The position numbers were made by a program, and so were the translations under genes. From Derxia lacustris (GTDB lineage Bacteria; Pseudomonadota; Gammaproteobacteria; Burkholderiales; Burkholderiaceae_E): DNA of 64,000 nt. Where the stretch lies: positions 434,001-498,000 of the forward strand of contig NZ_MUHU01000002.1 in assembly GCF_002105195.1 (NCBI RefSeq), in the 5' to 3' direction. This document shows, piece by piece, positions 1 to 9,904 of the stretch. The notes below the pieces were generated by a model. The model made no database searches. It was not told the DNA's origin and saw nothing but the letters and a program-made list of their open reading frames with translations. How positions within the stretch are numbered: position 1 is the first letter of the stretch; each line of letters opens with the position of its first letter.

Positions 1-1
1 G

Positions 2-454
2 CTGCACGACGGCCGCTCGCGCCGCGCCTGGCTGCATGAAGTGCAGCCCCAGCTCCTCGAACACCTGCGCTACTGGCTGGCCGACGCGCTCGAACGCCAG
101 CATTCGCGCATCCCGTGGTCGCGGCCCATCTGCGACATCGTGGTGCGCGATCACGGCGAGGGCTGGCTCTACGCCAGCATCGCCAACGAGGAAGAGATTC
201 CGATCGCCACGCTGGCGGTAGCCGGCAATCCGCAGGAAGCGGGCCGGCTGTGGGCGGCGCTGCATTCCTCCGCCAAGGTCGAGCTGAAGAGCGACCCGGC
301 CGCGATGCCCGCCGGCGCCTGGCTGGCGGTGCGACGCGAACCCGGCATGCGCTACGTGCCCGACACCGAGTTCTGGTTGCCCGACTTCGCGCGCTGCCTG
401 GCCTTTGCCTATCTCAACCAGCGCCCGGCGGCCGAGGAAGACGAAGCGGCCTGA
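2..454 (+). CDS. Uncharacterised protein, 5' end outside the window
   Basis: I do not recognise this protein. The reading frame stays open to the left edge of the window, so the in-frame GTG at 41 is probably internal and the true start lies upstream. About 150 residues are visible. They are rich in Trp, Leu and Glu, with no signal peptide, membrane segment or recognisable catalytic motif, and they end in an acidic Ala/Glu tail, which suggests a soluble cytoplasmic protein. It converges on lpxC with only 22 bp between the stop codons, so it is not part of the dcw operon. Function unknown. Confidence 0.6.
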   Translation: MHDGRSRRAWLHEVQPQLLEHLRYWLADALERQHSRIPWSRPICDIVVRDHGEGWLYASIANEEEIPIATLAVAGNPQEAGRLWAALHSSAKVELKSDPAAMPAGAWLAVRREPGMRYVPDTEFWLPDFARCLAFAYLNQRPAAEEDEAA

Positions 455-476
455 GCGACGGAACGCGGCACGGCGA

Positions 477-1406
477 TCAGAAAGCCGTCGCCGCCCCGAT
501 CGACAGTCCCGCGTGCGCAAACGCCGCCGGCGCCTTGGCGTCGTCGGTGAAATCGACGATGTCCCAGGCGGTCTCATCAGCCAGCAGCGCGCGCAGCAGC
601 TGGTTGTTGATCGCATGACCCGACTTGTTGGCCGAATAGGCCGCGAGCAGCGGCTTGCCCAGCACGTACAGGTCGCCGATGGCGTCGAGCAACTTGTGCT
701 TCACGAACTCGTCGTCATAGCGCAGGCCGTCCTGGTTGAGCACGCGGTACTCGTCCATGACGATCACGTTGTCCATCGTGCCGCCCTGACCCAGGCCGGC
801 GGCGCGCAGCGCCTCCACATCGCCCATGAAGCCGAAGGTGCGGGCGCGCGCGATTTCCTTCACATAGCTCGTGCTGTCGAAATCGATCTCGGCGAACTGC
901 CCGGTCGAGTCGATGGCCGGATGGTTGAAGTCGATCGCGAAGCTCATCTTGAAGCCGTGGAAGGGGCTGAGCCGCGCCCACTTGTCGCCCTCGTGCACCT
1001 CGATCGGCTTGGTCACGCGCACGAAGCGCTTGGCCGCCGGCTGCTCCTCGATGCCCGCCTGCTGGAGCAGAAAGACGAAGGTGCTGGCGCTGCCGTCCAT
1101 GATCGGAATCTCGGGCGCGCTCACGTCGATGACCGCGTTGTCGATGCCCAGGCCCGCCAGCGCCGACATCAGATGCTCGACCGTGGCGATCTTCACGCCG
1201 TCGCGGTCGAGCGTCGTGGCCATGCGCGTGTCCTTGACCGACAGCGGATCGGCCGGCAAGTCCACCGGCGGATCGAGGTCGACGCGGCGGAACAGGATGC
1301 CGGTATTGGGCGCCGCCGGCCGCAGCACGATCTCGACCTTGCGGCCCGAATGCAGGCCGACGCCGGTGGTGCGGACGATTTGCTTGAGCGTGCGCTGCTT
1401 GAGCAT
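477..1406 (-). CDS. lpxC: UDP-3-O-acyl-N-acetylglucosamine deacetylase LpxC
   Basis: LpxC is the zinc-dependent deacetylase that catalyses the committed step of lipid A synthesis, in the cytoplasm. The 309-residue protein starts with the family's usual MLKQRTLK and TGVGLHSG. It carries the Zn/catalytic histidines in VEHLMSAL, in [10 protein letters not shown] (His plus Asp) and in SGHAINNQ. Length fits the family (about 305). The frame also has ATGs at 1415 and 1439; I chose 1406 because family members begin at MLKQRT. A TAGAAT hexamer on the minus strand at 1457-1452 could be a -10 element giving a short leader, which implies that lpxC can be transcribed separately from ftsZ, 294 bp upstream. 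Confidence 0.96.
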   Translation of the reverse strand: MLKQRTLKQIVRTTGVGLHSGRKVEIVLRPAAPNTGILFRRVDLDPPVDLPADPLSVKDTRMATTLDRDGVKIATVEHLMSALAGLGIDNAVIDVSAPEIPIMDGSASTFVFLLQQAGIEEQPAAKRFVRVTKPIEVHEGDKWARLSPFHGFKMSFAIDFNHPAIDSTGQFAEIDFDSTSYVKEIARARTFGFMGDVEALRAAGLGQGGTMDNVIVMDEYRVLNQDGLRYDDEFVKHKLLDAIGDLYVLGKPLLAAYSANKSGHAINNQLLRALLADETAWDIVDFTDDAKAPAAFAHAGLSIGAATAF

Positions 1407-1655
1407 GGGGGACATCGCCAGTGACGGCGCCAGGGACATTGGGTGGCGCCGATTCTAGCGCCGAAGCTTTTGCCAATCGTTTGCTGGGAAACAATAGTCA
1501 ACAAAAAGCTGCGCGCGATTCCATCGCGTGCAAATCGTTTTTTGCCATGCGAATTGCGATTGCGTCCGGTGCTGGCCGGCAAGGCTTCGACACCGTCGTG
1601 CGGCAAGTCCGTGCGCGGCACGCGACGCCTGTCACGCGCCGCGCACGGACCCGTC

Positions 1656-1691
1656 GGCCGGGTCGGAGGGGACGCATCCTCCGGCCCGGCC
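1656..1691 (-). terminator. GC-rich hairpin downstream of ftsZ
   Basis: Two 14-nt arms (1656-1669 and 1678-1691) are complementary except for one G-U pair and enclose an 8-nt loop, starting 9 bp past the ftsZ stop codon. No T tract follows on the minus strand, so this is either a weak terminator or an mRNA 3' stabilising stem at the end of the dcw operon. The stem is directly visible; its role is inferred. Confidence 0.45.
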
Positions 1692-1700
1692 AACGCGACA

Positions 1701-2915
1701 TCAGTCGGCCTGCTTGCGCAGGAAAGCCGGGATGTCGAGCCGATCCATGCCGTTCTCTTCCAGCGCCGAGACGCGCGCGGCGGCCGAGCGCGGATCGCGC
1801 CAGATCGACGGCGAGTCGTAGTTGCTGTAGTCGGCGCCACGGCCGGCCGGGACGGCGCCGCTCGCGCCCGCCATCGCCGCGACCGCGAGGTTGTCGGTGC
1901 CGGTGCGCAGCTGACGCTCGTTGTGCACGACCATCACCGGCTTGGCGACCGCCGCCGCGCGGCCGAGGCCGGTGGCGACCACGGTCACGCGCATCGCGTC
2001 GCCGAGGTTGTCGTCCCACACCGTGCCGAAGATGATTTCCGCATCCTTGGCCGCGAAGTTGCGCACCGTGTTCACGGCTTCGGAGGTTTCACGCAGCTTG
2101 AGCGTGCCCTTGGAAGCGGTGATGTTGACCAGCACGCCCGAGGCGCCCGACAGGTCCACGCCTTCGAGCAGCGGGCTCGCGACGGCCTGTTCGGCGGCCA
2201 CGCGCGCGCGGTCGGTGCCGCTCGCCTGACCGATGCCCATCATCGCCTTGCCCTGCTCGCGCATGACCGTCTTCACGTCCTCGAAGTCGACGTTGACCAG
2301 GCCCGGCACGGTGATGATCTCGGCGATGCCCGAGACCGCGTTGTGCAGCACGTCGTCGGCGGTGCGGAAGGCCGATTCCATGGTGGCGTCGTCGCCGAGC
2401 ACCTCTTGCAGCTTCTCGTTGAGCACGACGATCAGCGAATCGACATTCGCGGCCAGCTCCTCGAGGCCGGCTTCGGCGGTGCGCAGGCGCTTGTTGCCCT
2501 CGAACTCGAAGGGCTTGGTGACCACGGCCACCGTGAGGATGCCCATGTCCTTGGCCACGGCCGCCACCACCGGCGCGGCGCCGGTGCCGGTGCCGCCGCC
2601 CATGCCGGCGGTGATGAACACCATGTTCGCGCCCTGAAGCTGCTCGCGGATGCGCTCGCGCGCTTCCTCGGCGGCCATGCGGCCGGCTTCGGGCTTGGCG
2701 CCGGCACCGAGGCCGGTCTTGCCGAGCTGGATGGTGCTGGCATCGAGGATGCGCGCCAGTGCCTGCGCATCGGTATTGGCGGCGAGGAAATCCACGCCCT
2801 GCACATTGCGCGAAATCATGTGCGAGACGGCATTGCCGCCCGCACCGCCCACGCCGATCACCTTGATGACGGTACCGAGCTGTTCGGCCGGCGCATCGAT
2901 CATTTCAAAACCCAT
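1701..2915 (-). CDS. ftsZ: Cell division protein FtsZ
   Basis: FtsZ is the tubulin-like GTPase that assembles the cytokinetic ring at midcell. The 404-residue protein has the N-terminal nucleotide-binding segment (IKVIGVGGAGGNAV), the tubulin signature GGGTGTGAAPVVA near residue 105 and the T7-loop region. After a variable linker comes the conserved C-terminal peptide (LDIPAFLRKQAD), which binds FtsA and ZipA-type anchors. The start at 2915 is fixed by a strong Shine-Dalgarno (AGGAGG at 2928-2923) 7 nt before the ATG; the frame is open further upstream without such a site. It follows ftsA after 79 bp, the widest gap in the dcw run, which fits extra control of ftsZ. Confidence 0.98.
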   Translation of the reverse strand: MGFEMIDAPAEQLGTVIKVIGVGGAGGNAVSHMISRNVQGVDFLAANTDAQALARILDASTIQLGKTGLGAGAKPEAGRMAAEEARERIREQLQGANMVFITAGMGGGTGTGAAPVVAAVAKDMGILTVAVVTKPFEFEGNKRLRTAEAGLEELAANVDSLIVVLNEKLQEVLGDDATMESAFRTADDVLHNAVSGIAEIITVPGLVNVDFEDVKTVMREQGKAMMGIGQASGTDRARVAAEQAVASPLLEGVDLSGASGVLVNITASKGTLKLRETSEAVNTVRNFAAKDAEIIFGTVWDDNLGDAMRVTVVATGLGRAAAVAKPVMVVHNERQLRTGTDNLAVAAMAGASGAVPAGRGADYSNYDSPSIWRDPRSAAARVSALEENGMDRLDIPAFLRKQAD

Positions 2916-2994
2916 TTGCGTCCTCCTGGTTGCTTGCTGCACTGCTGAACTATCGACTTCACCTAGCTGCAAAGGCGGTTGCCGGCCCGAAGGC

Positions 2995-4236
2995 TCAGAA
3001 CCACTTCGCCGAATTGGCAAACCACTCGCGCATCGCGCCGAGCGTCTGCTTGAAACTGCCGGTCTGGGACCGCACCACGCGACCCCGTTCGTTCTGAAGT
3101 TTGGCCTCGGCGAGCAGGCCCATGACGGTCGAATAGCGCGCGCTCTTCACCACGTCGGCCAGACCGCCCTTGTAGTCGGGCAAGCCCAACCGTACCGGCT
3201 TGAGAAAGATGTCCTCGGCCAGCTCGACCACGCCGGGCAGCTGCGACGAGCCCCCCGTCAGCACGATGCCCGAGCCGATCACCTCCTCGTAGCCCGAGGC
3301 GCGCACCACCTGCTGAACGAGCGCAAACAGCTCTTCGACGCGCGGCTCGATCACCGCCGCCAGCGCCTGCTTGCTGAGCGTGCGCGGACCGCGATCGCCG
3401 AGGCCCGGCACCTCGATCTGCGCATGCGGATCGGCCAGCGCCTGCTTGGCCACGCCATGCTGGAGCTTGATTTCCTCGGCATCGGCGCTCGGCGTGCGCA
3501 GCGCCATCGCCACGTCGTTGGTGATCTGGTCGCCGGCGATGGGAATCACCGCCGTGTGCCGGATGGAACCGTTGGTGAAGATCGCGATGTCGGTCGTGCC
3601 GCCGCCGATGTCGACCAGCACCACGCCCAGATCCTTCTCGTCCGGCGTGAGCACGGAAAGGCTGGACGCAAGCGGTTGCAACATCACCTCCACCACCTCC
3701 AGCCCGCAGCGCCGCACGCACTTGACGATGTTCTGCGCCGCGCTGACCGCGCCGGTGACGATGTGCACCCGCACCTCCAGCCGCACGCCGCTCATGCCGA
3801 GCGGCTCGCGCACGTCTTCCTGGCCGTCGACGATGAATTCCTGCGGCAGCACATGCAGGATCTGCTGGTCGGTCGGGATGTTGACCGCCTTGGCGGTCTC
3901 CATCACGCGCGCCACGTCGGCCGGCGTCACTTCCTTGTCCTTGACCGCGACCATGCCGCTGGAGCTGAAGCTGCGGATGTGGCTGCCGGCGATGCCCGTG
4001 TACACATGGGTGATCTTGCAATCGGCCATCAGCTCGGCTTCTTCGAGCGCGCGCTGGATCGACTCGACGGTGGCGTCGATGTTGACCACCACGCCCTTCT
4101 TCATGCCCTTCGAGTCGGCCTGTCCCATGCCGACCACCTCGAAGCGGCCGTCGGGCAGCAGTTCGGCCACGACCGCCACCACTTTCGAGGTGCCGATGTC
4201 GAGGCCGACGATGAGGTCCTTGTTGTCTCTGGCCAT
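2995..4236 (-). CDS. ftsA: Cell division protein FtsA
   Basis: FtsA is the actin-fold ATPase that tethers FtsZ filaments to the inner membrane and recruits later division proteins. The 413-residue protein shows the actin-family phosphate-1 motif (VGLDIGTSKV), phosphate-2 motif (VLVDIGGGTTDIAIF) and adenosine motif (IVLTGGSSQLPG). It ends in an amphipathic segment (MREWFANSAKWF), the usual membrane-targeting helix. The ATG at 4236 lies 13 bp after the ftsQ stop. The open frame extends upstream, but that part overlaps ftsQ and has no family similarity. Confidence 0.97.
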   Translation of the reverse strand: MARDNKDLIVGLDIGTSKVVAVVAELLPDGRFEVVGMGQADSKGMKKGVVVNIDATVESIQRALEEAELMADCKITHVYTGIAGSHIRSFSSSGMVAVKDKEVTPADVARVMETAKAVNIPTDQQILHVLPQEFIVDGQEDVREPLGMSGVRLEVRVHIVTGAVSAAQNIVKCVRRCGLEVVEVMLQPLASSLSVLTPDEKDLGVVLVDIGGGTTDIAIFTNGSIRHTAVIPIAGDQITNDVAMALRTPSADAEEIKLQHGVAKQALADPHAQIEVPGLGDRGPRTLSKQALAAVIEPRVEELFALVQQVVRASGYEEVIGSGIVLTGGSSQLPGVVELAEDIFLKPVRLGLPDYKGGLADVVKSARYSTVMGLLAEAKLQNERGRVVRSQTGSFKQTLGAMREWFANSAKWF

Positions 4237-4249
4237 GGTGTCCTGTGGG

Positions 4250-5059
4250 TCAGCGCCTGGCGCCGACCGCTTTCGTATTCGTGTTCGTGTCGTTGAACTT
4301 GAGCCCCGGCACCTTGAGGGCGAAGCCGTTCGTGTAGCGCAGGTCGACCCGCTCCGGCAGCGCGCCCCAATAGGCCCGCACCCGGTCGAAGGCCGCGACG
4401 AAGCGCGCCGCGCGCTGCGCCAGTGTCTGTTCGCCATCCTCGCGGCCGAGGTCGAGCGTCATCGGCTTGCTGCCGTCGGGAGCATTGTCCGGCAGCAGCT
4501 CGACGCTCCACGCATAGCGTGCCGACAGCTTGATGCCGGTCACCCGCATGCCGAGCCGGTCGAACCAGTCGCGCGCCTCGGCCAGCCGCGCCACCACCTG
4601 ACGCTCGCTGCCGTCGGGGCCGTCGAGCTGCGGCAGATCGTCGTATTCCTCCAGCTCGCCCTCGTTGACGACGAACAGCTCGCCGCTAGCATCCACGCCG
4701 CGCCCGTCGCCCCAGACGCCGATCGGCCGATGCTCTTCGAGCTCGACCACCAGCCGGCTCGGCCACTGGCGCGAGACCGCCGCGCGCCTGACCCAGGGCA
4801 CGGCCTCGAAGGCCTCGCGCGCCGCCGCCAGATCGATGGTGAAGAAGTTGCCCGCCAGCTGCGGCAGCGCCACCGCGCGCAGCAGCACCGGATCGACATG
4901 GCGCAGCGGCTCGCGCGTGGCCGGCCGTACGGTGATGCCTTGCAGATCGAAGGCGCGATGGCGCACGCCCCAGACCGCGAGCGTGCCGAGCGCGAGCAGC
5001 ACCACCAGCGCCAGGCAGGCACCGGCGGCGTAGTTGAGCGCGCGGACGTCGTTCCACAT
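4250..5059 (-). CDS. ftsQ: Cell division protein FtsQ
   Basis: FtsQ is a bitopic inner-membrane protein that links early divisome proteins to FtsB, FtsL and FtsW/FtsI through its periplasmic POTRA and beta domains. The 269-residue protein has a short cytoplasmic N terminus and one transmembrane helix at about residues 10-32. A POTRA region follows (FDLQGITV, then PWVRRAAVSRQWPSRL) and then a beta-rich domain. It starts 4 bp after the ddl stop codon and precedes ftsA, the universal order in this cluster. Confidence 0.95.
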   Translation of the reverse strand: MWNDVRALNYAAGACLALVVLLALGTLAVWGVRHRAFDLQGITVRPATREPLRHVDPVLLRAVALPQLAGNFFTIDLAAAREAFEAVPWVRRAAVSRQWPSRLVVELEEHRPIGVWGDGRGVDASGELFVVNEGELEEYDDLPQLDGPDGSERQVVARLAEARDWFDRLGMRVTGIKLSARYAWSVELLPDNAPDGSKPMTLDLGREDGEQTLAQRAARFVAAFDRVRAYWGALPERVDLRYTNGFALKVPGLKFNDTNTNTKAVGARR

Positions 5060-5063
5060 GGCG

Positions 5064-6071
5064 TCAGCCGTCCCGCCGCTTGCCCAGGCCGCCCTTGAGC
5101 GCGGCGCCGGCCACCAGTTCGAGCACCAGCTGCTCGTAGCCGATGCCGGCCGCGCGCGCCGCCATCGGCACCAGCGAGTGGTCGGTCATGCCGGGCGAGG
5201 TGTTGATTTCGAGCAGCGTGGGTTCGCCCCAGGCGCCGTCGCTGCCGGGCAGCATGAAGTCGGCGCGGCCCCAGCCGGCGCAGCCCAGCGCCTCGAACGA
5301 CGCCACCGCCAGCTCGCGCACGCGCTGCTCGACGGCGTCGGGCAGGCCGGCCGGGCAGAGGTAGCGCGTGTCGTTGGTCAGGTACTTGTTGTTGTAGTCG
5401 TAGTTGCCCTCGGGCGCGACGATGCGGATCGCCGGCAGCGCCACTGCCCGCCCGGCGCGCTCGATGACGGCGCAGGTGAGTTCGGCGCCGTCGATGAATT
5501 CCTCGGCCAGCACGATGTCGTCGTAGCGCGCCGCCAGCTCGAAGGCTTCGGTCATCTCGCTGTAGCCGCGCACCTTGCTCACGCCGATGGTCGAGCCCTC
5601 GTGCGGCGGCTTGACGAACAGCGGCAGGCCGAGCGAATCGGGCACGCGGATCAGGTTGTCGCCGCGCTTGAGCACCGCGTACTTGGGCGTGGGCAGGCCG
5701 TGGGTCTGCCAGATGCGCTTGGTGAAGATCTTGTCCATCGCCACCGCCGAGGCCATGACGCCGCTGCCCGTGTACGGCAGGCCGATCAGCTCCAGAAAGC
5801 CCTGGATCGTGCCGTCCTCGCCGCCCCGGCCATGCAGCGCGATGAAGGCGCGCGCAAAGCCGCCGGCCGCAAGCTCGGCGAGCGGCTGGGTGCCGGTATC
5901 GAACAGCGTGGCGTCGGCGCCCGAGCGCAGCAGCGCCGCATGCACCATCGAGCCCGACTTGATCGACACCTCGCGTTCGGCCGACGTGCCGCCGTACAGC
6001 ACCACCACCTTGCCTAGCGAGGCCGCATCGACATGCAGCGGGCCGTTGACCTGATTGCGCGTCGTGCTCAT
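5064..6071 (-). CDS. ddl: D-alanine--D-alanine ligase
   Basis: This ATP-grasp ligase makes the D-Ala-D-Ala dipeptide that MurF adds to the peptidoglycan precursor. The 335-residue protein has the N-terminal [11 protein letters not shown] motif, the [13 protein letters not shown] substrate loop and [10 protein letters not shown]. The ATP-grasp core is [12 protein letters not shown], and the metal-binding end is [14 protein letters not shown]. The first 20 residues ahead of the conserved core are a little longer than in E. coli DdlB. Its ATG overlaps the murC stop codon (ATGA), so translational coupling is likely. Its position between murC and ftsQ identifies it as the DdlB-type gene. Confidence 0.97.
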   Translation of the reverse strand: MSTTRNQVNGPLHVDAASLGKVVVLYGGTSAEREVSIKSGSMVHAALLRSGADATLFDTGTQPLAELAAGGFARAFIALHGRGGEDGTIQGFLELIGLPYTGSGVMASAVAMDKIFTKRIWQTHGLPTPKYAVLKRGDNLIRVPDSLGLPLFVKPPHEGSTIGVSKVRGYSEMTEAFELAARYDDIVLAEEFIDGAELTCAVIERAGRAVALPAIRIVAPEGNYDYNNKYLTNDTRYLCPAGLPDAVEQRVRELAVASFEALGCAGWGRADFMLPGSDGAWGEPTLLEINTSPGMTDHSLVPMAARAAGIGYEQLVLELVAGAALKGGLGKRRDG

Positions 6072-7471
6072 GCCGCCAGCTCCTGTGCGAGTTGCCCCGC
6101 AATGGCGCCGATGCTGCCGGCGCCCATCGTCATCACCACGTCGCCGGCACGCGCGGTCGCACGGATCTGCGCCGTCATCTCGGCAATGCTTTCGACGAAT
6201 ACCGGCTCGACCTTGCCGGCCACGCGCACCGCGCGTGCCAGCGCCCGGCCGTCGGCCGCCACGATGGGCTGCTCGCCGGCGGCATAGACCTCGGCCAGCA
6301 GCACCGCGTCGGCGCCGGACAGCACCTTCACGAAGTCTTCGAAGCAGTCGCGGGTGCGCGTGAAGCGGTGCGGCTGGAAGGCCAGCACGATGCGGCGATC
6401 CGGGAAGGCGCCGCGCGCCGCGGCCAAGGTGGCCTGCATCTCGACCGGGTGATGGCCGTAATCGTCGATGAGCGTGAAGGTGCCGCCGCCCTGCGCCGGC
6501 AGCTCGCCATAGCGCTGGAAGCGCCGGCCCACGCCCTTGAACTCGGCCAGCGCGCGCTGCACCGCCTCGTCCGGAATGCCCAGCTCGTCGGCGATGGCGA
6601 TGGCCGCCAGCGCATTGAGCACGTTGTGCCGGCCCGGCAGATTGAGCGTGACCGGCAGCGGCGGCGGCGTGTGGCCGTTGGCCGGGCGCAGCGCCGTGAA
6701 GTGCATGCGGCCGTCCTCGGCGCGCACGTCCACCGCGCGGAATTGCGCCTCGGCGCAGAAGCCGTAGCTCAGCACCGGCTTGCTCAGGAAGGGCAGGATC
6801 TCGCGCACGTTGGGGTCGTCGATGCACAGCACCGCCGAGCCGTAGAACGGCAGCCGCTGAAGGAAGTCGACGAAGGCCTTCTTGAGTTGCGAGAAGTCGT
6901 GGCCGTAGGTCTCCATGTGGTCGGCGTCGATGTTGGTGACGACCGCCATCACCGGCAGCAGATTGAGGAAGGACGCGTCCGACTCGTCGGCCTCGACCAC
7001 GATCCATTCGCCGGTGCCGAGCCGCGCATTGGCGCCGGCGCTGTTGAGCCGGCCGCCGATGACAAAGGTCGGGTCCATGCCGCCGGCGGCGAGCACGCTC
7101 GCGGCAAGACTCGTGGTGGTGGTCTTGCCGTGGGTGCCAGCGATGGCGATGCCGCGCTTGAGGCGCATCAGCTCGGCCAGCATCAGCGCGCGCGGCACGA
7201 TGGGAATGCGACTGGCGCGCGCGGCGATGACCTCGGGGTTGTCGCCCTTGACCGCGGTGGAGGTGACGATGGCCTGCGCGCCCTCGATGTTGCCGGCGGC
7301 GTGGCCCACATGCACGGTCGCGCCGAGCGAGCGCAGCCGCTGCACGGTCGCGCTCGCCGCGAGGTCCGAGCCACTGATCGTGTAGCCGAGATTGAGCAGC
7401 ACCTCGGCGATGCCGCTCATGCCCGAGCCGCCGATGCCGACGAAATGGATGTGCTGGATGCGGTGCTTCAT
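6068..7471 (-). CDS. murC: UDP-N-acetylmuramate--L-alanine ligase MurC
   Basis: MurC adds L-Ala to UDP-MurNAc, the first peptide step of peptidoglycan precursor synthesis. The 467-residue protein begins with a dinucleotide-like fold ([17 protein letters not shown]) that binds the UDP moiety. The Mur-ligase P-loop [13 protein letters not shown] and the central-domain signature EADESDASF follow, and the C-terminal domain includes DDYGHHPVE. Its ATG (7471-7469) overlaps the stop codon of a 23-codon reading frame that bridges the gap from murG. AGGAA immediately upstream could be the ribosome site, although the spacing is short. Confidence 0.98.
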   Translation of the reverse strand: MKHRIQHIHFVGIGGSGMSGIAEVLLNLGYTISGSDLAASATVQRLRSLGATVHVGHAAGNIEGAQAIVTSTAVKGDNPEVIAARASRIPIVPRALMLAELMRLKRGIAIAGTHGKTTTTSLAASVLAAGGMDPTFVIGGRLNSAGANARLGTGEWIVVEADESDASFLNLLPVMAVVTNIDADHMETYGHDFSQLKKAFVDFLQRLPFYGSAVLCIDDPNVREILPFLSKPVLSYGFCAEAQFRAVDVRAEDGRMHFTALRPANGHTPPPLPVTLNLPGRHNVLNALAAIAIADELGIPDEAVQRALAEFKGVGRRFQRYGELPAQGGGTFTLIDDYGHHPVEMQATLAAARGAFPDRRIVLAFQPHRFTRTRDCFEDFVKVLSGADAVLLAEVYAAGEQPIVAADGRALARAVRVAGKVEPVFVESIAEMTAQIRATARAGDVVMTMGAGSIGAIAGQLAQELAA

Positions 7472-7539
7472 TTCCTGAACTGTTCCTGGTTCGCGCTGCG
7501 GCCGACGTCGGCGCGCGCGTTGATGTTGTGCCCGGTCAT
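7468..7539 (-). CDS. 23-codon micro-ORF coupling murG to murC
   Basis: A 23-codon frame exactly fills the murG-murC gap. Its ATG (7539-7537) overlaps the murG stop as ATGA, and its own TGA (7470-7468) overlaps the murC ATG as TGATG-type coupling on the same bases. The predicted peptide begins [13 protein letters not shown] and ends EQFRK. It is hydrophilic, with no known family. It may be translated only to carry ribosomes from murG to murC, or it may be chance, since stop-free 24-codon stretches are common at this base composition. The double overlap is what makes it worth listing. Confidence 0.4.
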   Translation of the reverse strand: MTGHNINARADVGRSANQEQFRK

Positions 7540-8615
7540 GCCGCCACCTCTTCGATGAGGTCGGCCACGGCCCTGGCGGCGTCGGCCTTGGCCAGCGTGC
7601 GCGCCTGCGTCGCCATCGCGGCCAGCCGCTCGCGCGTGAGGCCGCCGATCAGCTCGGCCAGCGCCGCCGCCGTCAGCCCGGCCTGCGGCAGATGGATGCC
7701 GGCGCCGGCGCGCTCGATCAGCTCGGCGTTGTGCTGCTGATGGCTGGTGGTGCTGACCTTGAGCGGCACCAGCACCGAGGCCACGCCGCCGGCGCACAGC
7801 TCCGACACGGTGATGGCGCCGGCGCGGCACAGCACCACATCGGCCTCGGCATAGCGCCGCGCCATGTCGTCGATGAAGGGCAGCACCTCGGCGGCGATGC
7901 CGTGGCGCGCATAGGCGGCGCGCACCGAGTCGGCCTCGATGCGTCCGGTCTGATGCGCGATCGCCGGGCGTTGCGCCGCCGGCAGCAGCGCCAGCGCCTC
8001 GGGCAGGGTTTGGTTGAGCACGCGCGCGCCAAGGCTGCCGCCGACCACCAGCAGACGCAGCGCGCCGCTGCGTGCGGCATAGCGTTGTTCGGGCGCCGGC
8101 AGCGCGGCGATCTCGGCGCGCACCGGATTGCCGGTCCAGCGCTCGCTCGCGGCGGCGGTGCGACCGGTGGCCGGAAAGCCGGTCGCCAGCCGCGTGACGA
8201 AGGGCGCGAGCAATTTCGCCGACAGCAGCAGCGCCGCATCGGCATTGAGCAGCACCAGCGGCCGGCGCCCGAGCCGCGCCATCAGCCCGACCGGCACGCA
8301 GACATAGCCGCCGGTGCCGAACACCACCCGGGCGCGACGCTGGCGCAGCAGCTTCAGGCTCGCCGCCATCGCGCCGATGAAGCGCAGCCCGCCCTCGATC
8401 ATGTGGCGCGGGCCCTTGCCGCGCATGCCGGTGAAGGCGATGCGGTCGAGCGCGATGCCGCGCGCCGGCACCAGCTCGTTCTCCATGCCGGTGGTCGTGC
8501 CGATCCAGCTCACGGTCCAGCCGCGCGCGCGCATTTCATCGGCCACGGCCAGACCGGGCATCACATGGCCGCCGGTACCGGCCGCCACCACCACCAGATG
8601 ACGCGGGCCGCTCAT
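7536..8615 (-). CDS. murG: UDP-GlcNAc--lipid I N-acetylglucosamine transferase MurG
   Basis: MurG is the GT28-family glycosyltransferase that converts lipid I to lipid II at the inner face of the membrane. The 359-residue protein has the N-terminal glycine-rich acceptor motif ([15 protein letters not shown]), the GMRGKG segment, the second glycine loop [12 protein letters not shown] and the UDP-GlcNAc site region [14 protein letters not shown]. Its ATG overlaps the ftsW stop (ATGA at 8615-8612). The frame is open far upstream inside ftsW, but only the part from 8615 matches the family. Confidence 0.97.
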   Translation of the reverse strand: MSGPRHLVVVAAGTGGHVMPGLAVADEMRARGWTVSWIGTTTGMENELVPARGIALDRIAFTGMRGKGPRHMIEGGLRFIGAMAASLKLLRQRRARVVFGTGGYVCVPVGLMARLGRRPLVLLNADAALLLSAKLLAPFVTRLATGFPATGRTAAASERWTGNPVRAEIAALPAPEQRYAARSGALRLLVVGGSLGARVLNQTLPEALALLPAAQRPAIAHQTGRIEADSVRAAYARHGIAAEVLPFIDDMARRYAEADVVLCRAGAITVSELCAGGVASVLVPLKVSTTSHQQHNAELIERAGAGIHLPQAGLTAAALAELIGGLTRERLAAMATQARTLAKADAARAVADLIEEVAA

Positions 8616-9904
8616 ATGCGCTGCCCCCGCATCATCCGGCGGGTTTCCCAGTCGATGCGCAGCACCATGGCCAGCGCGACGAGGTTGACCAGAATCCCGG
8701 AGCCGCCATAGCTCATCAGCGGCAGCGTCAGACCCTTGGTCGGCAGCAGGCCCAGGTTCACGCCCATGTTGATGAAGGTCTGGGCGCCGAACCACACGCC
8801 CACGCCCTGCGCCACCAGCCCCTGAAAGGTGCGGTCGAGCGCAATGGCCTGACGGCCGATGTCGAAGCAGCGGCGCAGGATCAGATAGAACAGCCCGATC
8901 ACCAGCGCCACGCCCAGAAAGCCCAGCTCCTCGCCGACCACCGCGAGCAGAAAGTCGGTATGCGCCTCGGGCAGGTAGTGCAGCTTCTGCACGCTGGCGC
9001 CCAGGCCCACGCCGGCCCATTCGCCGCGACCGAAGGCGATCAGCGCCTGCGTAAGCTGATAGGCCTTGCCGAGCGCGTTCTTCTCGCTCCACGGATCCCA
9101 GAACGCCAGGATGCGGGCCGCGCGATAGGGCGACAGCTCGACCAGCCCGATGAAGCCGACCACCAGCGCACCCAGCAGCGCGATGAACAGCATGCCGTTG
9201 AGTCCGCCGATGAACAGGATGCCGAAGGCGATCGCCACGATGACGATGAAGGCGCCCATGTCGGGCTCGAGCTGGAGCAGCAGGCCGACCAGCATCATCA
9301 CCGCCGCCATCGGCGCGAAGCCCTTGCTGAGCTTGTGCATCCACTCCTGCTTGCGCACCGTGTAGTCGGCCGCGTAGAGCACGCAGAACAGCTTCATCAG
9401 CTCGGACGGCTGCATGTTCATCACGCCGAGCGGAATCCAGCGCCGCGCGCCGAGCACGCCCTTGCCCACGCCCGGGATCAGCACAAGCACCAGCAGCACC
9501 AGCCCGCCGATGAACAGCAGCGGCGCATTGCGCTGCCACGCGGCGCTCGGAATCTGGAAGCAGAACGCCGCCGCGAAGCTGGCCACGACGATGGCGCCGA
9601 TGTGGCGCACGACAAAGAAGGTCGGCGTGAGATTGCCGTAGCGGTTGGAATCGGGCAGCGCGATGGTCGCCGAATAGACCATCACCGTGCCGAGCAGCAG
9701 CAGGGTGACGGTGGCCAGCACCAGCCAGTGATCGTGGGTCGCCATGCCGCGCACATGGGTCGGCGCGCCGCCCACCGGGCCAACGCCGGCAGCGCCGAAG
9801 GCGAGGTTGTCGCCGGCCGGCACGCGCGCGCGACGCGGGCTGCGCGTGCCGCTGTTGGGCGCGGCCTTGCCGAGCCCGAGCTTGTCGAGCAGGCGGCTCA
9901 GCAT
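8612..9904 (-). CDS. ftsW: SEDS peptidoglycan glycosyltransferase FtsW
   Basis: FtsW is the polytopic SEDS-family enzyme that polymerises septal lipid II together with the transpeptidase FtsI. The 430-residue protein has a hydrophilic cytoplasmic N-terminal extension of about 55 residues rich in Arg, Ala and Gly, then about ten transmembrane helices. Recognisable SEDS segments include LEPDMGAFIV, VGEELGFLG, and GVNLGLLPTKGLTLPLMSYGGSG near the C terminus. It overlaps the murD end by 7 bp and the murG start by 4 bp. Confidence 0.96.
   Translation of the reverse strand: MLSRLLDKLGLGKAAPNSGTRSPRRARVPAGDNLAFGAAGVGPVGGAPTHVRGMATHDHWLVLATVTLLLLGTVMVYSATIALPDSNRYGNLTPTFFVVRHIGAIVVASFAAAFCFQIPSAAWQRNAPLLFIGGLVLLVLVLIPGVGKGVLGARRWIPLGVMNMQPSELMKLFCVLYAADYTVRKQEWMHKLSKGFAPMAAVMMLVGLLLQLEPDMGAFIVIVAIAFGILFIGGLNGMLFIALLGALVVGFIGLVELSPYRAARILAFWDPWSEKNALGKAYQLTQALIAFGRGEWAGVGLGASVQKLHYLPEAHTDFLLAVVGEELGFLGVALVIGLFYLILRRCFDIGRQAIALDRTFQGLVAQGVGVWFGAQTFINMGVNLGLLPTKGLTLPLMSYGGSGILVNLVALAMVLRIDWETRRMMRGQRI

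Noticed and set aside
1407..1439. Longer LpxC starting at the ATG at 1439 or 1415
   Set aside because: Family members begin at the MLKQRT position (1406); no strong ribosome site supports the upstream codons.
2916..3020. Longer FtsZ from the ATG at 3020
   Set aside because: It would run into the ftsA end and ignore the strong AGGAGG site before 2915.
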